The notes under the pieces: generated by a model
Told to the model about the DNA's origin: nothing
The model's database searches: none
What the model saw: the letters and a program-made list of their open reading frames with translations, nothing else
In this document: piece after piece, positions 19,851 to 31,020 of the stretch
Position numbering within the stretch: the first letter of the stretch is position 1
Layout: every line of letters starts with the position of its first letter
Translations under genes and position numbers: made by a program
Assembly: GCF_029784135.1 (NCBI RefSeq)
Contig: NC_073746.1
Coordinates: 178,319,788 to 178,383,787, forward strand
From: Toxorhynchites rutilus septentrionalis
Taxonomy: Eukaryota > Arthropoda > Insecta > Diptera > Culicidae
DNA length: 64,000 bases
Direction of reading: 5' to 3'

Positions 19851-20481
19851 TCAGCAAAGCGGATTTTCGCGCTTGCATCGCTTGGTCGTATGCCCAAATT
19901 TGTAGCATTTGTAGCATTGCATGGGATTAGGGTAGAAGTTTCTAGTCTCGACTCGAATGAACCCGAAATAAATGAAATCGGGAACAACCGTTCCACGAAT
20001 GGTCAAAATTAAAGTTGCCGTTGGGACAACAATGTTGTTATCCTTCCTGGTAATACGCTTGACATCGATCACACCTTGATCGGAAAGCTCAGTAACCAGT
20101 TCGGATTCTTTGATGTCAATGACATCACGGCAAGTGACAACGCATTTGCGTTGATTTAATGTTGGGTGAAAGATAACTTCAACAGGGGTTTCATCTATCA
20201 ATTTAGTTATTGAAAGGAGCTTACCAATAATATCCTTGTCCTTGGTTGTAAGAATATACAGCGTCCTCGCTGTTAAATTTATCCCCCGCAACGTTGGAGA
20301 TAGTTTTACTAACTATGAACGGATTGGAAGGGATCACGTTCTCTCCTGTTGCACGAAGGAGCAGAATCTGCAAATTGCCGTTGAGTGGGTCGGCCCACTT
20401 TGGAGAGGTACGTTGGGTAGGTTTACCTTCGTACAGGTTTGTAGCCCGGCCTTGAGGAGGCCCGGAGCTACTGGAAGCCAT
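19851..20481 (-). pseudogene. LINE ORF1 (gag-like) with zinc knuckle, frameshifted
   Basis: ORF1 begins MASSSSGPPQGRATNLYEGK at 20481 and shifts frame near 20250 into TLYILTTKDKDIIGKLLSIT..., ending with MQCYKCYKFGHTTKRCKREN. The CxxC-x4-H-x4-C knuckle is the RNA-binding motif of LINE gag proteins, which coat the element RNA. Further knuckles usual for this clade are lost in the deletion joining it to ORF2. Confidence 0.75.
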
Positions 20482-20560
20482 TTTGTTGTCTGGCTACACC
20501 CTAGGTATAGCCGACAAGTGGGTTTCACTTTGCACTAAAGCACTGAATTATTCTTGTGAG

Positions 20561-21045
20561 GGCTTGACACTTGGGGATATGTTCCCAGAAAATACAACTT
20601 TTTATACGAAAGCACTTGAAAAACCACCAATATCGCGAAAACGCTATTGAACTTGTTTTTCACCAGTCACTTCACTGTCCGTATGCGCACGTCTTCTTTT
20701 TAAATTATATTTTAATTTAGTATCACTACTCGCTACAATAAAACTGCCAACACTGCCCAAAAGAAAAAAGGGGGCGTGGCGTTGGTGACGCCGAAAAGCG
20801 CGCGCTTTTCCGGTTTGCCGGCAAGCGCCCGCTCCTAACGGTCAACACTAGCCGTTGCTATCCCCGACATTACCCACCCGTCTTTTCTTAATTATAGTTT
20901 GTGTACAAGGGGCAGTGGAACCTTTTAGAGGAACAACACGAAATTGCGAGCACAGGAATTCCCCTGAATGGTCAGCCCGGAACTCGTTAACGGAAGATTC
21001 CACATAGCAGAACTGTCTTACCATGAAGATTGTCAGTAAGTAAAT
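20561..21045. other. LINE leader and GC-rich noncoding stretch
   Basis: Contains CGTGGCGTTGGTGACGCCGA with GC-rich inverted pieces (AAGCGCGCGCTT; CCGGTTTGCCGG). Around 20865-20890 the reverse of GGGTGGGTAATGTCGGGGA appears, also present at 48257-48274 next to an H2A copy. Confidence 0.5.
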
Positions 21046-21049
21046 AATA

Positions 21050-21995
21050 CAGGGTTTTCCATTTCGGGCTTCCGAAAGTATACAGCCCTGCGCTGACAAC
21101 CGTTTGACATAGCTGTCAACCAAAGCGTCATATCGTTAGTTGAATGTCTGCCATTTTACAATATGGATTGTTAAATTATACTATAAAAATGATGAAAAAC
21201 CGGCAAATGTTTTTCGAGCATTACGGACGGATTTTAGTCGTTTTGGTCGGTAATGTGTGTTCGGCCGAAAATATTGCTGCTGTTGCTGCAGTGTGGAGGA
21301 TGACCCGAATGTTTTGATTCCACGGCGTGCTCAGCAATTGGGCTTGTCAAACACATCATTGTGACGAATTTTGCATTTGGACTTGCACCTACATCCATAT
21401 AAAGTTCAACTGGTACAAAAATTAGAGCGTGGTGACCATGGAATGCGTCGGGCATACGTCGATTGGGTGAACGAACAACAGCAGCAAAATGCTGAATTTT
21501 CGCATCAAATTTTCTCCAGCGATGAGGCACATTTCGAGCTCGGTGGCTATGTGAACACCCAAAATTTCCTCAAATGGGGCTCAGAAAATCCACACGTGAT
21601 TGTTGAGAGGTCATTGCATCCGCCAAAAGTCACTGTTTGGTGCGCATTATGGTCTGGTGGAGTCATCGGGCCGTATTTCTTTGAAAATGAGGACGGCGAG
21701 ACGGTAACTGTGAATGGTGAGCGCTATGGCCGCATGTTAACCGATTTTTTTTTTGCCACAAATTGAAGATATGGATACGGATGACATGTGGGTTCAGCAG
21801 GACGGCGCCACGTGCCACACAACACGACCGAACATGGCCATATTGCAAACGAAATTTGAGGGACGCATAATTTCGAGTTTTGGTGATGCCAATTGGCCGT
21901 CCAGATCATGCGATTTGAACCCGCTAAACTTTTTTTTATGGGGTTATGCGAAAGACCGTGTCTATGCCAACTCTCCGCAAACTCTTTGGTAAATA
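21050..21995 (+). mobile_element. DD41D (rosa-type) mariner-like element, 3' truncated
   Basis: The left end ATACAGGGTTTTCCATTTCG resembles a terminal repeat, and the transposase reads on the plus strand. The right end is missing: homology stops near 21995, where a 91-bp tandem array begins. Confidence 0.7.
21371..21992 (+). pseudogene. DD41D transposase, frameshifted
   Basis: Two overlapping frames (21371-21766, 21753-21992) give one DDE/D transposase that would cut and paste the element. Motifs are SSDEAHFELGGYVN (first Asp), VTVWCALWSGGVIGPYFFE, VTVNGERY, VQQDGATCHTTR (second Asp) and SRSCDLNPLNFFLWGY. The third catalytic residue, 42 positions on, is Asn (PLN) where the family has Asp (PLD), so the triad is broken as well as the frame. 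The frameshift is at a T8 run (FFFATN). Upstream 21180-21370 holds degraded helix-turn-helix sequence with stops. The C-terminus is cut. Confidence 0.85.
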
Positions 21996-22018
21996 CTACC
22001 AATCCATAGTCATTTTCT

Positions 22019-22290
22019 ACCGTGCTGCTTGAAAATGGAAGTAAAAATATTTGCGGATCGAGACACTCGTATGAAAAAATGAAAATAATAAGAGTGCGAA
22101 TCGGGTCGACCGTGCTGCTTAAAAATGGAAGTAAAATATTTGCGGATCGGGACGACCGTATGAAAAAAATGAAAATGATAAGAGTTCGGATCGGGACGAC
22201 CGTGTTGTGTAAGAATGGAAGTATAATTATCTGCGGATCGAGACGACCGCGCAGAACAAGTACGGGCTCGGGACGACCCTATGGAGAAAA
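22019..22290 (+). repeat. ~91-bp tandem repeat, three copies
   Basis: The unit starts ACCGTGCTGCTTGAAAATGG, contains ATTTGCGGATCG and ends AAGAGTGCGAATCGGGTCG. Copies begin at about 22019, 22109 and 22199; the third is diverged. It directly abuts the truncated transposase. Confidence 0.85.
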
Positions 22291-22459
22291 GAACTTGACT
22301 CGATATTTTCTTAGTTAAACGTCATCAATTAGCTCATGCGTTCCAAAGGTGGTTCAAATGTGAACCATGTGAAGGAAAATACACTGAAACGAAATCCACA
22401 TGTATTTGTTTTTTTATCGTTTTTTTTATTAGATCGTTTTTTTTCGGAGAAGAGTGAAA

Positions 22460-22618
22460 ATGCGTGACATGCCCAGTTCTGGCAACACGGGCATAGTCAG
22501 TTTAGCGATCAAGTAGGCTGAGCACTCGGCACATTTTCCGTCCTCTGATCAGCAGGCAGTCATCCTCGGCTTCGGGCGGTCTCCGATTATCCCGCGGACG
22601 CTCATTGGCACACAGGAG
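22460..22618 (+). repeat. ~155-bp dispersed repeat, copy 2
   Basis: CAGTTCTGGCAACACGGGCA ... GGACGCTCATTGGCACACA, matching 14895-15055 but ending before the second hairpin arm. Confidence 0.7.
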
Positions 22619-22699
22619 TCTTAGTCCTTATTGGTGAAAAACTCTAGCAATATATTTTTACAACCTTCTCTTAATGCCAGTTTCTTATCACTCTGGGAA

Positions 22700-23237
22700 T
22701 TTCGCAAAGCAAGAAAAAGGTGCTAATCGGTTGGTTGTCCTGATGAAACAAAACACCTTTTCAGTTGGCCAATTTTGGACGTTTCTGTTCAATCGCTAGT
22801 TTCAAACGGTCCATTTGTAGACAGTAGAGACCTTTATTTAGTGTATTGCACTGAAAAAAAATTGAAAAAAAAAAAATTTAAAACCTTTTTTTTAAATAAA
22901 AATAAATTAAAAATAAATTAAATTGTACGTATTTTACTGTTGCAGTATCGGCACCATAAACACCATTCACAATTTCAGCGGCCTGGCTTGCATTTTCGTC
23001 TTTATAAAGGAAAAAGTGTAGAATGTACCAAATTGTCTCTTTGTTGGCCTCCATTGTTAACACCCTGTAACTCACAACCGAAAGGAACAAACGAAAAACA
23101 GCAAAAGATCTTTTTTATGTGTGGAATGTCACATTTGCAATGAGCCTAAACTTGAAATTGTATGATCGATGTTACGCGAGATATTGATCACTAGAGCCAG
23201 TTACCGAGAAAACAATGGATAACTTTTTCCCCAACCC
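22700..23237 (-). pseudogene. irritans-type mariner relic
   Basis: The minus strand encodes MEANKETIWYILHFFLYKDENASQAAEIVNGVYGADTATV, the N-terminal helix-turn-helix start of an irritans-type mariner transposase. The end GGATAACTTTTTCCCCAACC at 23218-23237 is the terminal repeat. The catalytic domain is mostly deleted, and the left TIR was not found. Confidence 0.75.
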
Positions 23238-23239
23238 AA

Positions 23240-25383
23240 TATAACATATATCGCAATAACGATTTTGCGTAATATGCATTTGGAATCTTTTAATTTTTCG
23301 TTACATTTTTCGTAGAGTGACCGCCTATATAGAAATCAAAGGGGTAGTCCCACGTCAAAAAGCTACAAAAGAGAATTCAATGGAACATATTTTTCTCAAA
23401 ACCTACGCTACGCAATTGATTTGCAGCCATGGTCACACAACTACGCTCGATGATTTCTTCGTACTTCGTAATGTGTCATGAATTTTTTGCAAAAAAAGTC
23501 AATGATTCTGGTTGCGCCCTCATATAAAATCAATCGTAATTAAGATGGAATCTATTAATGAAAAGTGTGATTTTTGGTAGCTTCCACCCCATTTACAAAG
23601 TTTCAACAAAATTGGAGAGAGAGAGGCATGTTCTTGAATGTCAAAACTTCACAAGTATGTAAGAAAAAAATGATGATTTCCAAATTTCTTGACTAGAATA
23701 CCCCTTATAGGAATTTCTCCTTTGAATTATCTTTTGTAGTTTTTTTTTCGTTGCCCTCCGGAATTAGTCATTTTTTTCAATGCAAGCGTCGTTCTGTAAC
23801 GTTTACATTGGAAAAATAGACTGATTCCGGATGATATACAATACGATTGTGACCATACAATAAAATTGACTTGTTAGATTAACGCTTCTCATCAGTAATA
23901 TTATTCAACATCTCAAAACTCCAAAATCTGAGTGTAATGCAATAAGATCCATATCATATTTTCCCTTGTTGTTAAAAGCAACTCTGGCACTTTTGCTTCA
24001 AATTTAAATTCAACGCGTTTTTCTTCCGATGGAAATACAGAGAAACAGAGAAACTTGATAAAAAAATATAGTTTATTTGCAATGCCATTAGGTCATACAT
24101 ATACCTCGCATTATCAGCCAGAATTGGATCGTTAAACTATGTGCACGAACGCCACTGCACAGACGAGAGTCTCTGTCAATACGTCCGCAAGAGGCAATGA
24201 AACGTACAAAAAGAGCTGCTCGTTATGATATCATCCGGATTGTGTTGGATGAAGGCTATGCAGCATGGTGCGGCAAAATCCCATCACTCACATCATCGCC
24301 AATCGGAACAAAGACCAACCGGAGAGCTGAGTGCCAAGTCTTGCCCTTCCATCCGAAGGGTATTAGACAATGTTCGAATTGGATCTGGATTTCGCCAAAA
24401 GAGCTATTTTGGCTCATCATTTCGACAGTTTTGTTGCCTAAACCTACAAGTATATTTGAAAGAATTCCCTTCATTGCATTCTACTTAGCTGGTTTTTTTT
24501 ATGTTTGTTTCTGATGTTTCGATACAAACAAGGTACGATTTTGAAGCCAAATCAATATATAGACACATAAAATGTAACGTTGCTCAATGTAGGAAAAAAA
24601 ATACTAGCACACAAAAAAGCTAGCGTCAGATTGACATTTGCAATATTTAATTGCTTAAAAAGCTTAAAAAGTGCACTAGAGAGACACGCAGGTGAAATAG
24701 CCATTCACGGTTTCATTCAATTGCTGACAACTATTGGAATTTCCAACAAATTATTGGCCCAATTAAAACTTTATCGGAAATTGAATTCGGTACCTACACT
24801 TTTTCGACGCTGGTTTCGGTCTGCAAAGTGGAGAGAAGTGTATTACTTGCCATGATACAATGTTTCGAGCATTGGCAGTGGGTGGGTATTGATTGAAAGG
24901 TTTTCATTCGATTCGTGCCTCTTCTTCTGAAATCATGTAAGCGAAAAGTTTATAGCGATGGCCCAAGGAAATATAACTATATAAAGTGCACACAACGAAT
25001 GCCACAAGTCTTTTAATGAGAAGTAATGAAATGGGAACATATCATATTTAATTGAGCTAGAATACCCACCCGAATATTCGTTTCTCACCAAATGTCCACC
25101 GCTGAGGCATGTATACAGGGTGTTACGCAGTTACACAGATGTGATTGAGGGTTATATTTTATTAAATAAAATTGTTCTATGCACATGGTAAAATCTCAAC
25201 TATATCAGAGTTATTGAAATTTTCTCAAACCAAAACTGTTTGCCTAAAACTGACTCTAATTCACGCTGCGTAGAACGATTCTGTTGATTTCATTTTGAAG
25301 ATGCGAACATTTCATTAAATGCCATTTTAAAATGTAAAAAAGTTTGTATTTTTTTATCTCTTCTCTCTCAAAATGTTTTATCA
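23240..25383. other. noncoding, largely unassigned
   Basis: No confident gene. 24197-24480 has weak resemblance to a Tc1 helix-turn-helix region (IANRNKDQPES in a broken frame), not enough to annotate. The rest is AT-rich with no clear terminal repeats. Confidence 0.5.
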
Positions 25384-25542
25384 TATTAGGCTGTCAAAAA
25401 AGTCCTGCGGTATTTTTTTTTTGAATTTCATTTCATTTGTTCGAAAAATTAGTTACAATCATCTGTTTTGAGTCAAATATGCACCGTTTTGTTCGATTAC
25501 TTGTTCCCAACGAGATGCCAACTTCATAATACCCCTGTTATA

Positions 25543-26830
25543 AAGGGTGTGTCACATCAAATTGCATCACGGAAAAAACGCTGTAGAAATTCGCCCAGTA
25601 GACCGATCCTTTTGAAAATTTTAGACAGTAAAATAAAAACTATTAAACAACTTTTGGCATTTTCTTTTTATTCATACTTCGAGCCCAAGCCCGTATGCTC
25701 GCACCTTCCTCTTTACCCCGTCCATAAGGTTCTGTACAACGTCAGGTTGTAGTTTTTTTTTGAACAGAAATCCATTTTCTCTTGAAGTCCGCCTCCGATT
25801 TGACAACTTTTGGGTTCTTCCGGAGGGCCTGCTTCATAATCGCCCAATATTTCTCTATTGGGCGCGTTGGGCGGGTTCATTTCCTTTGGCACGAAGGTGA
25901 CCCCGTTGGCTTCGTACCAATCCAACACGTCCTTTGAATAGTGGCACGAAGCGAGATCCGGCCAGAAGATGGACGGGCACTCGTGCTGCTTCAATAGTGG
26001 TAGTAAGCACTTCTGTAGGCACTTCTTAAGGTAAACCTGCCCGTTTACCGTGCCGGTCATCACGAAGGGGGCGCTCCGCTTTCCGCAAGAGCAGATCGCT
26101 TGCCACACCATGTACTTTTTGGCAAACTTGGATAGTTTCTGCTTGCGAATCTCCTCCGGAACGCTGAATTTGTCCTCTGCGGAGAAGAACAACAGGCCCG
26201 GCAGCTGACGAAAGTCCGCTTTGACGTAGGTTTCGTCGTCCATTACCAGGCAATGCGGCTTCGTCAGCATTTCGGTGTACAGCTTCCGGACTCGCGTCTT
26301 CCCCACCATGTTTTGCCTTTCGTCGCGGTTAGGAGCCTTCTGAACCTTGTATGTACGCAGGCCCTCCCGCTGCTTGGTCCGCTGGACGAATGAACTTGAC
26401 AAATTCAGCTTATTGGCGACATCCCGGACCGAACTTCTCGGATCACGTCTAAACTGCTTAACTACGCACTTGTGAACTTTTTTACTGACGGAGCATCCAT
26501 TTTTGCCGTTCTTCACCTTCCGGTCGATGATTAGGTTCTCGAAGTATCGTTTTAGTACTCTGCTGACCGTGGATTGGACGATTCCCAGCATCTTACCGAT
26601 GTCCCGATGTGACAACTCCGGATTCTCGAAATGAGTGCACAGGATTAATTCACGACGCTCTTTTTCGTTCGACGACATTTTTCCAAATTTACGAAAAATT
26701 GACAGTGAAGCATGGCCAACGTGATCTATACACTCTTATCTGATTATAAGCGAAAGCTGAAGATATAATTCCTAAAAATTCAATTTCTACAGCGTTTTTT
26801 CCGTGATGCAATTTGATGTGACACACCCTT
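25543..26830 (-). mobile_element. ITmD37E transposon nested in mariner
   Basis: Near-perfect TIRs: AAGGGTGTGTCACATCAAAT ... at 25543 and the complement at the right (ATTTGATGTGACACACCCTT to 26830), with TA on each side. The TIR match extends for about 48 bp (through CTGTAGAAATT). Such well-kept TIRs indicate a recent insertion. Confidence 0.95.
25713..26678 (-). CDS. ITmD37E transposase, C-terminally frameshifted
   Basis: The 321-codon frame starts MSSNEKERRELILCTHFENP at the expected place after the TIR. Residues ~15-110 hold two helix-turn-helix units (GKMLGIVQSTVSRVLKRYF; DVANKLNLSSSFVQR). Catalytic boxes are VMDDETYVKADF (first Asp) and FWPDLASCHYS (second Asp), and YMVWQAICSCGKRS is conserved. 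Near NPPNAPN a deletion of about 8-10 bp shifts the frame: PIEKYWAIMKQALRK, which carries the catalytic Glu, continues in another frame. The encoded protein therefore lacks the final Glu and C-terminus and should be inactive unless supplied in trans. Confidence 0.92.
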   Translation of the reverse strand: MSSNEKERRELILCTHFENPELSHRDIGKMLGIVQSTVSRVLKRYFENLIIDRKVKNGKNGCSVSKKVHKCVVKQFRRDPRSSVRDVANKLNLSSSFVQRTKQREGLRTYKVQKAPNRDERQNMVGKTRVRKLYTEMLTKPHCLVMDDETYVKADFRQLPGLLFFSAEDKFSVPEEIRKQKLSKFAKKYMVWQAICSCGKRSAPFVMTGTVNGQVYLKKCLQKCLLPLLKQHECPSIFWPDLASCHYSKDVLDWYEANGVTFVPKEMNPPNAPNREILGDYEAGPPEEPKSCQIGGGLQEKMDFCSKKNYNLTLYRTLWTG

Positions 26831-27839
26831 TAGAAGCTCGCTTCCTTATTGGAAAAAACTCGGATAGCCAATTTTCACAGGCCTCTTTTGTGGCTAACTT
26901 CTGACTACCTAGCTCGTTCCCCATGGACAAAAACAGGTGGTAGTCACTTGGTGCAAGGTCCGGACTATACGGCGGATGCAAAAGAACCTCCCATTCGAGC
27001 TCCCGGAGCTTCTGGAGCGTCACCAAAGAAGTGTGTGGCCTGGCGTTGTCCTGATGTAAGACAATGCGGCCTCTGTTTATCAAAGATGGCCTCTTCTTCA
27101 TGAGTGCTACCTTCAAGCGGTCCAGTTGTTGGCAGTACAGGTCCGAATTGAGCGTTTGGCCATAGGGAAGCAGCTCATAATAGATTATTCCTTGACAATC
27201 CCACCAAACACATAGCAAACACAACACCTTCCTGGCCGTTAATGAGGGCTTGGCCACCGTCTGAGCCGCTTCAGCGGGCTTCGACCACGACCGTTTGCGC
27301 TTCACGTTGTCGTAAGTGACCCACTTTTCATCGCCAGTCACCATCCGCTTCAGAAACGGGTCGATTTTGTTGCGATTCAGCAGCGATTCACATGCGTCGA
27401 TACGGTCAAAGATGTTTTTTTGCGTCAACGTGTGTGGCACCCATACATCGAGCTTCTTTGTGAATCCAAGCTTCTTCAAATGGTTAATAACGGTTTGATG
27501 ACTTATCCCCAGCTCTTGGCCGATGCTACGGCTGCTACTATGCCGGTCTTTCTCGGCTAATTCAGCGATTTTGTCGCAATTTTCGACGACAGGCCTTCCG
27601 GAGCGTGGCGCATCTTCGACGACCTCTACACCAGAACGAAAACGTTGAAACCATCGTTGTGCGGTGGAAATGGAAACTGTATCGGGTCCATAAACTGCAC
27701 AAATTTTATTGGCAGCTTGAGATGCATTTTTGCCTTTGTCATAGTAGTACTGTAAAATATGTCGGATTTTCGCTTTATTTTGCTCCATATTTACGACACT
27801 ATAACTCACGAACGACTTAACCAAACAAAACACTGTCAA
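26787..27839 (-). CDS. mariner DD34D transposase, cut by nested insertion
   Basis: The likely start is the inner Met at MEQNKAKIRHILQYYYDKGK, as in other mariners. Paired helix-turn-helix motifs lie in residues ~20-130 (NASQAANKICAVYG, RSIGQELGISHQTVINHLKKLG). Catalytic boxes are VTGDEKWVTYDN, HQDNARPHTS and HPPYSPDLAPSDYHLF, with 34 residues between the last two Asp, i.e. DD34D. WSKPAE and the PSG-type linker (SGRPVV) are intact. After FFP the frame runs into the ITmD37E TIR, replacing about the last 15 residues. The catalytic core is complete; only the tail is lost. Confidence 0.93.
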   Translation of the reverse strand: MTVFCLVKSFVSYSVVNMEQNKAKIRHILQYYYDKGKNASQAANKICAVYGPDTVSISTAQRWFQRFRSGVEVVEDAPRSGRPVVENCDKIAELAEKDRHSSSRSIGQELGISHQTVINHLKKLGFTKKLDVWVPHTLTQKNIFDRIDACESLLNRNKIDPFLKRMVTGDEKWVTYDNVKRKRSWSKPAEAAQTVAKPSLTARKVLCLLCVWWDCQGIIYYELLPYGQTLNSDLYCQQLDRLKVALMKKRPSLINRGRIVLHQDNARPHTSLVTLQKLRELEWEVLLHPPYSPDLAPSDYHLFLSMGNELGSQKLATKEACENWLSEFFPIRKRASKGCVTSNCITEKTL

Positions 27840-27974
27840 TGACTATATTATAGCGCGCAAAAATACCTTTCCAACGAGCTATAGTATGACTCGATACAAT
27901 GAATACAACTAGAACTACGCGCTTACAACGACATCTCGCGGAAATACCGCAGGACTTTTTTGACAGCCTAATAC

Positions 27975-28545
27975 AAAAGTTTTTTTTACACCAAATTAAA
28001 GTAGTCCAAAGTTCAAGTAGTCAAATTGATAGACTCGTCATATAGAATAGGGCCCACAAGCTTGGAGAACCTTTTGACGCGATACAGAAGTAGTTATTTT
28101 TCCCCAAATTGTAACAGGAAATTAATTCGGATTGCAAATAATACATCAACGCTCAAATCATGAGTGCATCAATCAATCTACTCTCACTTTTGGCGATTAA
28201 ATCAAATCCTTTGCCACTGTGTAAATGGAATACGGACGGAGACTTTGATACTATGCAACATTTAATAACACACAATCGATATACGACATACCATGGGATT
28301 GAGGTACCCTAAGGTATTAATTACATCCGCCAGGTCAGAATATAATGCAACAACCTCTTCTGAAGGCACCACTTTTAATAAATTATCTAGCTCATTGTTC
28401 CGGAAGTTACGAAAGCTTCAGTTTTATTACTCTCCGGGGATAGACGGACCTTCCTCCAAACCTCGATCCCTCATCTAAGCCACGGAGATCGTTCTGGTTG
28501 GGGTCTCAAACCCTCATTTCTAGTCGCTACATTTATACATAAAAA
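27975..28545. other. noncoding, no feature seen
   Basis: No recognisable gene or terminal repeat between the mariner and the next transposase relic. Confidence 0.5.
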
Positions 28546-28881
28546 CTAGAGCCTACATAACGAAACAGTAACACTTTTCAGTCCGCAGCTACAAACTGCT
28601 TGCCAAAAAACCAATTTTGCCGATCTTTTTTTCATTTGATTTTTATTTGACTGGATCTCTCGCGACACTTTTCCAAGGAAGATTCTTGTCCAAGAATTTC
28701 TTGTGTGATTTCTGATCATCCATTCTTCAAATCGTTCATCACATACCGTGAATTTGGGACAATTGAACAGTTCAGTCAACTTACGAGCGAAAAATTCGTG
28801 ATTTTCATTCCTAGAATGCAGGATACGTGACGCGTTTGTTCCGGTGACGCCATGATGTAAACATTGTAAACAGCAATACAC
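28546..28881 (-). pseudogene. DD37E-type transposase relic (weak)
   Basis: The minus strand contains MKKRSAKLVFWQAVCSCGLKS, resembling KFAKKYMVWQAICSCGKRS of the ITmD37E copy, preceded by a possible first-Asp region (FTVCDERFEEWM). The rest is degraded and no TIRs are visible. Confidence 0.5.
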
Positions 28882-29209
28882 TAAGTTTTTTTACCATTTT
28901 GTTCATATTGGTTTTTATAAATAGTGAATATGATTATTAACTTTCAACTATTCATTATCAACCTATCAGAAACCATTTTATCACCATATTAACGAAATGA
29001 GTTCATAGATATGACGAATCATCAATTTTCACTAATATCACTTTGGCAGTACGTTAAAATCTGTTGAGTTCTTCTATTCTAATATGTGTATTGTGTATTG
29101 TGATTGTATTAACTTGGTTATTTTTGGAATAAAAAAAATTGTTCTAACTCGTTTTCTGAACGTAAGAGGTAAGTTTTTGATACATCCGTTTAAATTGAGC
29201 ACAGACCAT

Positions 29210-29649
29210 TCTATAATTTATATATGCCGACAATACATTGGTTCCCAAATTTTTATTAAAAATTAATAGTCGTGTTCCTTATCGCAAAATATTAGACCCG
29301 TTTTTTTTTCTTTTATTTTTATAGGATGGCCATTTTCACTTTAGGTTGGTCAGGAAAATCATTTCTCAAAATATCACAACTTTTGAACTTCTGGATTGAT
29401 TCCGATGACTGACATATCAAATTAAAAGCATATAGCTAGTTTTCTTTGTAAAAATATCACATTTGCAAAAAAATGGATTTTGTTTCCATAACTATTGATT
29501 GCATTGGTTTATTATAGTTTAGAAGGATTAGAGGTGAAGGGCACTATATATTTTACTATTTTATCTTAAAGCTCAAGCCTTGTTACATAACGTTTACGAA
29601 AATCAGAGAGGCTTTTTTTCGTTTTCGAGTTATGATTTTTGGAAGTTAA
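29210..29649 (+). repeat. left part of large TIR element
   Basis: ACATTGGTTCCCAAATTTTT, then CTTATCGCAAAATATTAGACCCG, matches the inverted-repeat arm of the 44.4-46.2-kb element. Its partner arm is at ~33.86-33.98 kb. The interval between is filled by later insertions. Confidence 0.5.
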
Positions 29650-29651
29650 TA

Positions 29652-30058
29652 TTAGGTTGGGGAAAAAGTAATCCATTTGGGTGAAATTCAAGATCTTTTT
29701 TAATGTGCTTTGGATTGTCCGAAGCAAATTAAATTGCACTTATTTTACTGCTACAGTATCGCCACCATTAACACCATGCACAATTTCAGCGGCCTGACTT
29801 GCATTTTCGTCTTTTTAAATGAAAACAGTGTATAATGTACCGGATTTTCTTTTAGTGAACTTCCCTTGTGAACACCCTATAACTCACAACTGTATGGAAC
29901 AAACAAAAAAGAACAAAAAAAAAAGATTTTTTTTAGTTTGAAATGTCACCTTTACAACGAGCCTAAACTTGAAATTTTATGATGGATATTACGCGAGATA
30001 TTGATCACAAAACCAGCCAGCTATCGAAAAAATAATGAATAACTTTTTCTCCAACCTA
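29652..30058. mobile_element. ~407-bp irritans-mariner MITE
   Basis: TIRs TTAGGTTGGGGAAAAAGTAA and the right end AATAACTTTTTCTCCAACCTA. The interior (29740-29880) retains the start of the same transposase seen at 22878-23090, so it is a deletion derivative. The left flank is TA; the right TA is shared with the next MITE. Confidence 0.85.
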
Positions 30059-31020
30059 GGGTAAATGATCTTGGTTTGTCCAATTTGGGGTGTTTTTACG
30101 CAACTAGTAAATGCAAATTTTTCTTCAAGAAAATCACACATAATCGATACGAGTTTGGGTTTGTTGAAAAGCCCCAAGTCTCTAGTTGCTAATACTACCA
30201 TAAGGTGTTGAAATTATTCAAATTTTTATGTTTTTTAACGATTTTCCTTAAAGAAGAATTATGATCATGGTTTGACCACCTCTGATCATGATTTGCCCAT
30301 AAAAATTATCATGGTTTGTCCGGTTTCAGAAATCTCCATTTTTGAATGAAAACATTCGAATTCACAATTAGATGTTGCATTTATCATTGCTTGAGTTTAC
30401 TGTCATCATATTGATTCATTCATAATTTAGGCTTTCTTCAGAATATTGCCTTTTCTTGGGCATTTTAGAAGTGTTCACCTCAACACAATCAACACAGAAA
30501 AACCATACTTCTGCTATGCGCGAAGCACACCATAAACAAACATAAGCAAACTGCAGCGCGCCAAGCGGTTGCCATAGAAATCATGTGGACAAAACAACAT
30601 TATTGAATTGGACAACTCATGATCAGAATTGAGTTTATCAAAATGCGTTAATTGTATGGTTTAGCTATGTAAATCCGATACAAATGGTGAGCAAGCATGA
30701 TGTTTACAATATTTATAAGTGTTGTAATCCAGAAAAGGTCTGAATACGTGTCAAATAATCATCTGGTGATCGATTAAAAGTTAGCTCGAATGAGGGGCGC
30801 ATTGACACAAATAGAAGGTGTATTTTATAATCCTTTAAAACATGTGATTTCGTAAAAATATACTATCAAACTACTATAAATCATGTAAAAAGCAATTTCA
30901 TTTATATGTTTTGAAACATTCGAAGGCCTTATTTGACACAGGAGCGCTGAATTAGAGCATTCAAAAAAGTGGGCAAACCATGATCATATTTTCGACTGGA
31001 CAAACCAAGATCATTTACCC
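30059..31020. mobile_element. 962-bp TA MITE, copy 2
   Basis: Colinear with 10975-11893. TIRs GGGTAAATGATCTTGGTTTG / complement at 31020, flanked by TA. Inserted exactly at the TA closing the adjacent mariner MITE. Confidence 0.88.

Larger units (their letters stand above)
18000..20560 (-). mobile_element. I-group LINE, internally deleted
   Basis: On the minus strand a gag-like ORF1 with a zinc knuckle is followed after a large deletion by the C-terminal part of ORF2 (RT tail, RNase H, Cys-His). The 5' leader runs to about 20560 or beyond; the 3' end is near 18000, where AATAAATAAAC-like sequence occurs on the plus strand. The deletion joins ORF1 just past the knuckle to the RT C-terminus, removing endonuclease and the RT active site. 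Confidence 0.85.
25386..27971 (-). mobile_element. DD34D mariner with nested ITmD37E
   Basis: TIRs TTAGGCTGTCAAAAAAGTCC at the left and its complement (GGACTTTTTTGACAGCCTAA) at the right, both flanked by TA. Total 2586 bp, of which 1288 bp is the nested ITmD37E, giving a normal ~1.3-kb mariner. The nested insertion interrupts the transposase near its C-terminus. Confidence 0.95.

Noticed and set aside
24197..24514. Possible Tc1 transposase start (MKRTKRAARYDII...)
   Set aside because: Only weak helix-turn-helix similarity, scattered over frames, no TIR or catalytic motif.
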